A program made the translations under genes and the position numbers. A DNA stretch of 64,000 nt, from positions 2,163,312 through 2,227,311 of the forward strand of contig NC_079483.1 of the NCBI RefSeq assembly GCF_026230105.1, given 5' to 3'. Of the stretch, positions 54,600 to 64,000 are shown in pieces (positions within the stretch are counted from its first letter, which is position 1; each line of letters opens with the position of its first letter). Source of the stretch: Diorhabda sublineata. Lineage: Eukaryota > Arthropoda > Insecta > Coleoptera > Chrysomelidae. The notes beneath the pieces are model-generated. The model worked only from the letters and a program-made list of their open reading frames with translations. It was not told where the DNA came from and ran no database searches.

Positions 54600-55900
54600 A
54601 TTCACTCAAATATATGAGAAATGTTGAAATTCGACTTCAACCTAGGAAGATAGACATTGAAAATTTTCAATCAACACAAAGTGACAGTCGACCTCAGAGG
54701 GCTTCAGTGGATGTTAATCGACGATACCTCACAAAGATAGATGCAAACTCACTCAAATATATGAGAAATGTTGAAATTCGACTTCAAATTAGGAAGATAG
54801 ACATTGAAAATTTTCAATTAACACAAAGTGACAGTCGACCTCAATGGGCTTCAGTGGATGTTAATTGACGATATTTGACAAACATAGATGCAAACTCTCT
54901 CGAATATATAAGAAATGTTGAATCTCGACTTCAAATTAAGAAGATAGACTTTGAAAATTTTCAATCAACACAAAGTGACAGTCGACCTCAATGGGCTTCA
55001 GTGGATGTTAGACGACTTATCTGACAAAGTTAGATGCAAACTCACTCAAATATATGAGAAATGTTGAAATTCGACTTCAAATTAGGAAGATAGACATTGA
55101 AAATTTTCAATCAACACAAAGTGACAGTCGACCTCAATGGGCTTCAGTGGATGTTAATTGACGATATCCGACAAAGTTAGATGCAAACTCACTCGAATAT
55201 ATGAGAAATGTTGAATTTCGACTTCAAATTAGGAAGATAGACATTGAAAATTTTCAATCAACACAAAGTGACAGTCGACCTCAATGGGCTTCAGTGGATG
55301 TTAATTGACGATATCTGACAAAGTTATATGCAAACTCACTCGAATATATAAGAAATGTTGAAACTCTACTTCAAATTAGGAAGATAGACTTTGAAAATTT
55401 TCAATCAACACAAAGTGACAGTCGACCTCAATGGGCTTCAGTGGATGTTAATTGACGATATCCGACAAAGTTAGATGCAAACTCACTCGAATATTAGAGA
55501 AATGTTGAAATTCGACTTCAAATTAGGAAGATAGACATTGAAAATTTTCAATCAACACAAAGTGACAGTCGACCTCAATGGGCTTTAGTGGATGTTAATT
55601 GACGATATCTGACAAAGTTAGATGCAAACTCACTCAAATATATGAGAAATGTTGAAATTCGACTTCAAATTAGGAAGATAGACATTGAAAATTTTCAATC
55701 AACAAAAGTGACAGTCGACCTCAATGGGCTACAGTGGATGTTAATTGACGATATCTGAAAAAGTTAGATGCAAACTCACTCGAATATATAAGAAATGTTG
55801 AAACTCGACTTCAAATTAGGAAGATAGACTTTGAAAATTTTCAATCAACACAAAGTGACAGTCGACCTCAGAGGGCTTCAGTGAATGTTAATTGACGATA
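54600..55900 (+). repeat. Segment duplicated at 61,050-62,200
   Basis: CCTAGGAAGATAGACATTG, GATACCTCACAAAGATAG, TCAATTAACAC, ATATTTGACAAACATAG and GTTGAATCTCG appear in this order here and again 6,455 bp (44 monomers) downstream, for example GAATCTC near 54,920 and 61,375. Further on, GAATATTAGAGAAATG recurs at an offset of 6,308 bp (43 monomers). So exactly one monomer, the one near 55,320-55,470 with TTATATGC and CTCTACTTC, is missing from the downstream copy. Confidence 0.84.
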
Positions 55901-57989
55901 TCTCACAAAGTTAGATGCAAACTCACTCAAATATATGAGAAATGTTGAAATTCGACTTCAAATTACGAAGATAGACATTGAAAATTTTCAATCAACAAAA
56001 GTGACAGTCGACCTCAATGGGCTACAGTGGATGTTAATTGACGATATCTGAAAAAGTTAGATGCAAACTCACTCGAATATATAAGAAATCTTGAAATTCG
56101 ACTTCAAATTAGGAAGATAGACTTTGAAAATTTTCAATCAACACAAAGTGACAGTCGACCTCAGAGGGCTTCAGTGAATGTTAATTGACGATATCTCACA
56201 AAGTTAGATGCAAACTCACTCAAATATATGAAAAATGTTGAAATTCGACTTCAAATTAGGATGATAGACATTGAAAATTTTCAATCAACACAAAGGGACA
56301 GTCGACCTCAATGGGCTTCAGTGGATGTTAATTGACGATATCTGATAAAGTTAGATGCAAAATCACTCGAATATATTATAAATGTTGAAACTCGACTTCA
56401 AATTAGGAAGATAGACTTTGAAAATAATCAATCAACACAAAGTGACAGTCGACCTCAATGGGCTTTAGTGGATGTTAGACGACTTATCTGACAAAGTTAG
56501 ATGCAAACTCACTCGAATATATAAGAAATGTTGAAACTAGACTTCAAATTGGGAAGATAGACATTGAAAATTTCCAATCAACACAAAGTGACAGTCGACC
56601 TCAGAGGGCTTCAGTGGATGTTAATCGACGATGTCTCACTAAGTTAGATGCAAACTCACTCAAATATATGAGAAATGTTGAAATTCGACTTCAAATTAGG
56701 AAGATAGACATTGAAAATTTTCAATCAACACAAAGTGACAGTCGACCTCAATAGGCTTCAGTGGATGTTAATCGACGATATCTGACAAAGTTAGATGCAA
56801 ACTCACTAAAATATATGAGAAATGTTGAAATTCGACTTCAAATTAGGAAGATAGACTTTGAAAATTTTCAATCAACACAAAGTGACAGTCGACCTCAGAG
56901 GGCTTCAGTGGATGTTAATCGACGATATCTCACAAAGTTAGATGCAAACTCACTCAAATATATGAGAAATGTTGAAATTCGACTTCAAATTAGGAAGATA
57001 GACATTAAAAATTTTCAATCAACACAAAGTGACAGTCGACCTCAATGGGCTTCAGTGAATGTTAATTGACGATATCTGACAAAGTTAGATGCAAACTCAC
57101 TCGAATATATGAGAAATGTTGAAATTCGACTTCAAATTAGGAAGATAGACTTTGAAAATTTTCAATCAATACAAAGTGACAGTCGACCTCAATGGGCTTC
57201 AGTGGATGTTAATCGACGATATCTGATAAAGTTAGATGCAAACTCACTCAAATATATGAGAAATGTTGAAATTCGACTTCAAATTAGGAAGATAGACTTT
57301 GAAAATTTTCAATCAACACAAAGTGACAGTCGACCTCAGAGGGCTTCAGTGGATGTTAATCGACGATATCTCACAAAGTTAGATGCAAACTCACTCGAAT
57401 ATATAAGAAATGTTGAAACTCGACTTCAAATTAGGAAGATAGACTTTGAGAATTTTCAATCAACACAAAGTGACAGTCGACCTCAATGGGCTACAGTGGA
57501 TGTAAATTGACGATATCTGAAAAAGTTAGATGCAAACTCACTCAAATATATAAGAAATGTTGAAACTCGACTTCAAATTAGGAAGATAGACTTTGAAAAT
57601 TTTCAATCAACACAAAGTGACAGTCGACCTCAATGGGTTTCAGTGGATGTTAGACGACTTATCTGACAAAGTTAGATGCAAACTCACTCAAATATATGAG
57701 AAATGTTGAAATTCGACTTCAAATTAGGAAGATAGAATTTGAAAATTTTCAATCAACACAAAGAGACAGTCGACCTCAGAGGGCTTCAGTGGATGTTAAT
57801 CGACGATATCTCACAAAGTTAGATGCAAACTCACTCAAATATATGAGAAATGTTGAAATTCGACTTCAAATTAGGAAGATAGACATTGAAAATTTTCAAT
57901 CAACACAAAGTGACAGTCGACCTCAATGGGCTTCAGTGGATGTTAATTGACGATATCCGACTAAGTTAGATGCAAACTCACTCGAATAT

Positions 57990-59470
57990 ATGAGAAATGT
58001 TGAAATTCGAATTCAACCTAGGAAGATAGACTTTGGAAATTTTCAATCAACACAAAGTGACAGTCGAACTCAGAGGGCTTCAGTGGATGTTAATCGACGA
58101 TGTCTCACTAAGTTAGATGCAAACTCACTCAAATATATGAGAAATGTTGAAATTCGACTTCAAATTAGGAAGATAGACATTGAAAATTTTCAATCAACAA
58201 AAGTGACAGTCGACCTCAATGGGCTACAGTGGATGTTAATTGACGATATCTGAAAAAGTTAGATGCAAACTCACTCGAATATATAAGAAATGTTGAAACT
58301 CGACATCAAATTAGGAAGATAGACTTTGAAAATTTTCAATCAACACAAAGTGACAGTCGACCTCAATGGGCTTCAGTGGATGTTAGACGACTTATCTGAC
58401 AAAGTTAGATGCAAACTCACTCAAATATATGAGAAATGTTGAAATTCGACTTCAAATTAGGAAGATAGACTTTGAAAATTTTCAATCAACACAAAGTGAC
58501 AGTCGACCTCAATGGGCTTCAGTGGATGTTAGACGACTTATCTGACAAAGTTAGATGCAAACTCACTCAAATATATGAGAAATGTTGAAATTCGACTTCA
58601 AATTAGGAAGATAGACTTTGAAAATTTTCAATCAACACAAAGTGACAGTCGACCTCAGAGGGCTTCAGTGGATGTTAATCGACGATATCTCACAAAGTTA
58701 GATGCAAACTCACTCAAATATATGAGAAATGTTGAAATTCGACTTCAAATTAGGAAGATAGACATTGAAAATTTTCAATCAACACAAAGTGACAGTCGAC
58801 CTCAATGGGCTTCAGTGGATGTTAATTGACGATATCCGACAAAGTTAGATGCAAACTCACTCGAATATATGAGAAATGTTGAAATTCGACTTCAAATTAG
58901 GAAGATAGAAATTGAAAATTTTCAATCAACACAAAGTGATAGTCGACCTCAATGGGCTTCAGTGGATGTTAATTGACGATATCTGACAAAGTTAGATGCA
59001 AACTCACTCAAATATATGAGAAATGTTGAAATTCGACTTCAAATTAGGAAGATAGACATTGAAAATTTTCAATCAACAAAAGTGACAGTCGACCTCAATG
59101 GGCTACAGTGGATGTTAATTGACGATATCCGACAAAGTTAGATGCAAACTCACTCGAATATATGAGAAATGTTGAAATTCGACTTCAAATTAGGAAGATA
59201 GACATTGAAAATTTTCAATCAACACAAAGTGACAGTCGACCTCAATGGGCTTCAGTGGATGTTAATTGACGATATCTGACAAAGTTAGATGCAAACTCAC
59301 TCAAATATATGAGAAATGTTGAAATTCGACTTCAAATTAGGAAGATAGACATTGAAAATTTTCAATCAACAAAAGTGACAGTCGACCTCAATGGGCTACA
59401 GTGGATGTTAATTGACGATATCTGAAAAAGTTAGATGCAAACTCACTCGAATATATAAGAAATGTTGAAA
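57990..59470 (+). repeat. Satellite block with 7-mer (1,026 bp) spacing
   Basis: The HOR G copies stop matching at about 57,990, where CGAATTCAACC replaces CGACTTCAAATT. An R-W pair starting at 58,575 recurs at 59,601 (1,026 bp, seven monomers), and flanking monomers match from about 58,490 to 59,120. A K unit near 59,090 is followed by ATATCCGAC instead of the usual CTGAAAAAG, breaking an otherwise strong linkage. Confidence 0.7.
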
Positions 59471-62400
59471 CTCGACTTCAAATTAGGAAGATAGACTTTG
59501 AAAATTTTCAATCAACACAAAGTGACAGTCGACCTCAATGGGCTTCAGTGGATGTTAGACGACTTATCTGACAAAGTTAGATGCAAACTCACTCAAATAT
59601 ATGAGAAATGTTGAAATTCGACTTCAAATTAGGAAGATAGACTTTGAAAATTTTCAATCAACACAAAGTGACAGTCGACCTCAGAGGGCTTCAGTGGATG
59701 TTAATCGACGATATCTCACAAAGTTAGATGCAAACTCACTCAAATATATGAGAAATGTTGAAATTCGACTTCAAATTAGGAAGATAGACATTGAAAATTT
59801 TCAATCAACACAAAGTGACAGTCGACCTCAATGGGCTTCAGTGGATGTTAATTGACGATATCCGACAAAGTTAGATGCAAACTCACTCGAATATATGAGA
59901 AATGTTGAAATTCGACTTCAAATTAGGAAGATAGACATTGAAAATTTTCAATCAACACAAAGTGACAGTCGACCTCAATGGGCTTCAGTGGATGTTAATT
60001 GACGATATCTGACAAAGTTAGATGCAAACTCACTCAAATATATGAGAAATGTTGAAATTCGACTTCAAATTAGGAAGATAGACATTGAAAATTTTCAATC
60101 AACAAAAGTGACAGTCGACCTCAATGGGCTACAGTGGATGTTAATTGACGATATCTGAAAAAGTTAGATGCAAACTCACTCGAATATATAAGAAATGTTG
60201 AAACTCGACTTCAAATTAGGAAGATAGACTTTGAAAATTTTCAATCAACACAAAGTGACAGTCGACCTCAATGGGCTTCAGTGGATGTTAATTGACGATA
60301 TCTGACAAAGTTAGATGCAAACTCACTCAAATATATGAGAAATGTTGAAATTCGACTTCAAATTAGGAAGATAGACATTGAAAATTTTCAATCAACACAA
60401 AGTGACAGTCGACCTCAATGGGCTTCAGTGGATGTTAATTGACGATAACTGACAAAGTTAGATGCAAACTCACTCGAATATATAAGAAATGTTGAAACTC
60501 GACTTCAAATTAGGAAGATAGACTTTGAAAATTTTCAATCAACACAAAGTGACAGTCGACCTCAGAGGGCTTCAGTGGATGTTAATCGACGATATCTCAC
60601 AAAGTTAGATGCAAACTCACTCAAATATATGAGAAATGTTGAAATTCGACTTCAAATTAGGAAGATAGACATTGAAAATTTTCAATCAACACAAAGTGAC
60701 AGTCGACCTCAATGGGCTTCAGTGGATGTTAATTGACGATATCCGACAAAGTTAGATGCAAACTCACTCGAATATATGAGAAATGTTGAAATTCGACTTC
60801 AAATTAGGAAGATAGACATTGAAAATTTTCAATCAACACAAAGTGACAGTCGACCTCAATGGGCTTCAGTGGATGTTAATTGACGATATCTGACAAAGTT
60901 AGATGCAAACTCACTCGAATATATAAGAAATGTTGAAACTCGACTTCAAATTAGGAAGATAGACTTTGAAAATTTTCAATCAACACAAAGTGACAGTCGA
61001 CCTCAATGGGCTTCAGTGGATGTTAGACGACTTATCTGACAAAGTTAGATGGAAATTCACTCAAATATATGAGAAATGTTGAAATTCGACTTAAACCTAG
61101 GAAGATAGACATTGAAAATTTTCAATCAACACAAAGTGACAGTCGACCTCAGAGGGCTTCAGTGGATGTTAATCGACGATACCTCACAAAGATAGATGCA
61201 AACTCACTCAAATATATGAGAAATGTTGAAATTCGACTTCAAATTAGGAAGATAGACATTGAAAATTTTCAATTAACACAAAGTGACAGTCGACCTCTAT
61301 GGGCTTCAGTGGATGTTAATTGACGATATTTGACAAACATAGATGCAAACTCTCTCGAATATATAAGAAATGTTGAATCTCGACTTCAAATTAAGAAGAT
61401 AGACTTTGAAAATTTTCAATCAACACAAAGTGACAGTCGACCTCAATGGGCTTCAGTGGATGTTAGACGACTTATCTGACAAAGTTAGATGCAAACTCAC
61501 TCAAATATATGAGAAATGTTGAAATTCGACTTCAAATTAGGAAGATAGACATTGAAAATTTTCAATCAACACAAAGTGACAGTCGACCTCAATGGGCTTC
61601 AGTGGATGTTAATTGACGATATCCGACAAAGTTAGATGCAAACTCACTCGAATATATGAGAAATGTTGAATTTCGACTTCAAATTAGGAAGATAGACATT
61701 GAAAATTTTCAATCAACACAAAGTGACAGTCGACCTCAATGGGCTTCAGTGGATGTTAATTGACGATATCCGACAAAGTTAGATGCAAACTCACTCGAAT
61801 ATTAGAGAAATGTTGAAATTCGACTTCAAATTAGGAAGATAGACATTGAAAATTTTCAATCAACACAAAGTGACAGTCGACCTCAATGGGCTTTAGTGGA
61901 TGTTAATTGACGATATCTGACAAAGTTAGATGCAAACTCACTCAAATATATGAGAAATGTTGAAATTCGACTTCAAATTAGGAAGATAGACATTGAAAAT
62001 TTTCAATCAACAAAAGTGACAGTCGACCTCAATGGGCTACAGTGGATGTTAATTGACGATATCTGAAAAAGTTAGATGCAAACTCACTCGAATATATAAG
62101 AAATGTTGAAACTCGACTTCAAATTAGGAAGATAGACTTTGAAAATTTTCAATCAACACAAAAAGTGACAGTCGACCTCAATGGGCTTCAGTGGATGCTA
62201 GACGACTTATCTGACAAAGTTAGATGCAAACTCACTCAAATATATGAGAAATGTTGAAATTAGACTTCAAATTAGGAAGATAGACATTGAAAATTTTCAA
62301 TCAACACAAAGTGACAGTCGACCTCAATGGGCTTCAGTGGATGTTAATCGACGATATCTGATAAAGTTAGATGCAAACTCATTCAAATATATGAGAAATG

Positions 62401-64000
62401 TTGAAATTCGACTTCAAATTAGGAAGATAGACTTTGAAAATTTTCAATCAACACAAAGTGACAGTCGACCTCAGAGGGCTTCAGTGAATGTTAATTGACG
62501 ATATCTCACAAAGTTAGATGCAAACTCACTCAAATATATGAAAAATGTTGAAATTCGACTTCAAATTAGGATGATAGACATTGAAAATTTTCAATCAACA
62601 CAAAGGGACAGTCGACCTCAATGGGCTTCAGTGGATGTTAATTGACGATATCTGATAAAGTTAGATGCAAAATCACTCGAATATATTATAAATGTTGAAA
62701 CTCGACTTCAAATTAGGAAGATAGACTTTGAAAATTTTCAATCAACACAAAGTGACAGTCGACCTCAATGGGCTTCAGTGGATGTTAGACGACTTATCTG
62801 ACAAAGTTAGATGCAAACTCACTCAAATATATGAGAAATGTTGAAATTCGACTTCAAATTAGGAAGATAGACTTTGAAAATTTTCAATCAACACAAAGTG
62901 ACAGTCGACCTCAGAGGGCTTCAGTGGATGTTAATCGACGATATCTCACAAAGTTAGATGCAAACTCACTCAAATATATGAGAAATGTTGAAATTCGACT
63001 TCAAATTAGGAAGATAGACATTGAAAATTTTCAATCAACACAAAGTGACAGTCGACCTCAATGGGCTTCAGTGGATGTTAATTGACGATATCCGACAAAG
63101 TTAGATGCAAACTCACTCGAATATATGAGAAATGTTGAAATTCGACTTCAAATTAGGAAGATAGACATTGAAAATTTTCAATCAACACAAAGTGACAGTC
63201 GACCTCAATGGGCTTCAGTGGATGTTAATTGACGATATCTGACAAAGTTAGATGCAAACTCACTTAAATATATGAGAAATGTTGAAATTCGACTTCAAAT
63301 TAGGAAGATAGACATTGAAAATTTTCAATCAACAAAAGTGACAGTCGACCTCAATGGGCTACAGTGGATGTTAATTGACGATATCTGAAAAAGTTAGATG
63401 CAAACTCACTCGAATATATAAGAAATGTTGAAACTCGACTTCAAATTAGGAAGATAGACTTTGAAAATTTTCAATCAACACAAAGTGACAGTCGACCTCA
63501 ATGGGCTTCAGTGGATGTTAATTGACGATATCTGACAAAGTTAGATGCAAACTCACTCAAATATATGAGAAATGTTGAAATTCGACTTCAAATTAGGAAG
63601 ATAGACATTGAAAATTTTCAATCAACACAAAGTGACAGTCGACCTCAATGGGCTTCAGTGGATGTTAATTGACGATAACTGACAAAGTTAGATGCAAACT
63701 CACTCGAATATATAAGAAATGTTGAAACTCGACTTCAAATTAGGAAGATAGACTTTGAAAATTTTCAATCAACACAAAGTGACAGTCGACCTCAGAGGGC
63801 TTCAGTGGATGTTAATCGACGATATCTCACAAAGTTAGATGCAAACTCACTCAAATATATGAGAAATGTTGAAATTCGACTTCAAATTAGGAAGATAGAC
63901 ATTGAAAATTTTCAATCAACACAAAGTGACAGTCGACCTCAATGGGCTTCAGTGGATGTTAATTGACGATATCCGACAAAGTTAGATGCAAACTCACTCG
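59470..64000 (+). repeat. HOR H: 22-mer, 3,230 bp, one copy plus a partial at the window end
   Basis: The rare variant GACGATAACTGAC occurs at 60,441 and 63,671, and R-W pairs at 59,601 and 62,831; both are 3,230 bp apart. The first copy runs about 59,470-62,700. The second is cut off at 64,000 after roughly 1,300 bp, so the array continues beyond the window. Inside copy 1, 61,050-62,200 is a displaced relative of 54,600-55,900. Confidence 0.82.

Larger units (their letters stand above)
43450..57990 (+). repeat. HOR G: 25-, 29- and 28-mer, 3,669-4,256 bp
   Basis: GAAAATTTCCAATC, following AAACTAGACTTCAAATTGGG, occurs with its CC at 44,539, 48,208, 52,464 and 56,574. Spacings are 3,669, 4,256 and 4,110 bp, or 25, 29 and 28 monomers. 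CACTAAAATATATGAG and the TGAGAATTTTC plus GGGCTACAGTGGATGTAAATTG unit follow in step in each copy. Length differences come from extra internal dimers or small monomer groups, including the dimer at 49,477-50,040. The long unit is a composite of modules also found in HORs E and F. Confidence 0.88.
1..64000 (+). repeat. 147-bp satellite tandem array (entire window)
   Basis: The same ~147 bp unit repeats head-to-tail across the whole window. The motif TGACAGTCGACC starts at 4 and 151 and again at 298 (there as the variant TGACAGTCAACC), an exact 147 bp step, and I can follow its relatives to the last line. All units lie in the same orientation. Units of 146 bp arise from fixed one-base differences: GTTAGACGACTT in place of GTTAATTGACGAT, CAACAAAAGTG in place of CAACACAAAGTG, and GAAATCGAC in place of GAAATTCGAC. 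Measured multi-monomer spacings give a mean near 146.6 bp and about 435 copies. GC is about 35%. No other sequence class interrupts the array. This is what centromeric or pericentromeric satellite looks like, but the location is inference. I do not recognise the family. Confidence 0.98.

Noticed and set aside
1..64000. CRISPR-like array
   Set aside because: The repeats are contiguous 147 bp units with no unique spacers; the variable positions are scattered point changes.
1..64000. CENP-B box
   Set aside because: No motif resembling the 17 bp box core (TTCG with the downstream CGGGA) is visible in the monomer; TTCGAC alone is not enough.
1..64000. Transposable element insertions or target-site duplications
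   Set aside because: I could follow the satellite register through every line; the only breaks are the small indels and the disturbed segment at 11.8-12.6 kb.
1..64000. Naming the organism or satellite family
   Set aside because: No unique sequence is present and I do not recognise the monomer; insect, other invertebrate or plant origin are all possible.

Overview
The whole 64 kb window is one uninterrupted tandem satellite array. A monomer of about 147 bp (146 or 147 bp depending on the variant) runs head-to-tail in one orientation from the first base to the last, giving roughly 435 copies (64,000 / ~146.6). I see no transposon, unique gene, tRNA, rRNA, CRISPR array or non-satellite sequence. 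The source is therefore almost certainly eukaryotic heterochromatin, plausibly centromeric or pericentromeric. Nothing in the sequence lets me name the organism. GC is about 35% (hand count on one monomer).

Monomers differ mainly at a few linked positions, and these define variant types (names are mine). W: CCTCAATGGG with GTTAATTGACGAT, 147 bp. S: GTTAGACGACTT, 146 bp. R: CCTCAGAGGG with AATCGACGATATCTCAC, 147 bp. Rc: as R but GATGTCTCACTAAG. K: CAACAAAAGTG with GGGCTACAG and usually CTGAAAAAG, 146 bp. Further switches are TATATGAG/TATATAAG, GTTGAAATTCG/GTTGAAACTCG/GTTGGAATTCG, and GAAAATTTTC/GAAAATAATC. The order of variants builds higher-order repeats (HORs).

Layout by the HOR spacings I could measure from shared rare variants: 1-1,750, irregular with a 3-mer (440 bp) repeat; 1,750-4,600, 9-mer (1,319 bp); 4,600-7,715, mixed, with a 7-mer spacing and a segment copied from the left end; 7,715-11,610, 11-mer (1,611 bp); 11,843-12,590, a disturbed segment with a 23 bp deletion and many 1-2 base insertions, probably an assembly or consensus fault; 12,590-18,350, 6-mer (879 bp) and 18-mer (~2,636 bp); 19,360-28,150, 15/16-mer (2,198/2,345 bp), about four copies; 28,480-32,200, 8-mer (1,172 bp) with 2-mer insertions; 32,980-36,520, 12-mer (1,761 bp), two nearly identical copies; 36,520-43,815, 16- then 14-mer (2,349, 2,056 bp); 43,450-57,990, 25-, 29- and 28-mer (3,669, 4,256, 4,110 bp); 57,990-64,000, 7-mer (1,026 bp) then 22-mer (3,230 bp), running off the end.

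Open reading frames appear only on the + strand because 147 = 3 x 49. One frame of the monomer is open, so consecutive monomers read through as a 49-residue peptide repeat until a variant supplies a stop (commonly CGA to TGA) or a 1 bp length change. The longest is 151 codons. I do not call these genes: they have no independent start or promoter, they stop wherever the variant changes, and the diagnostic differences between variants mostly change amino acids.

The most distinctive points are a monomer length equal to nucleosome core DNA with a recurring 14-16 bp AT palindrome, several successive HOR families in one 64 kb stretch with modules shared over 6-19 kb, and the CpG-linked stop that closes the 49-codon frame.
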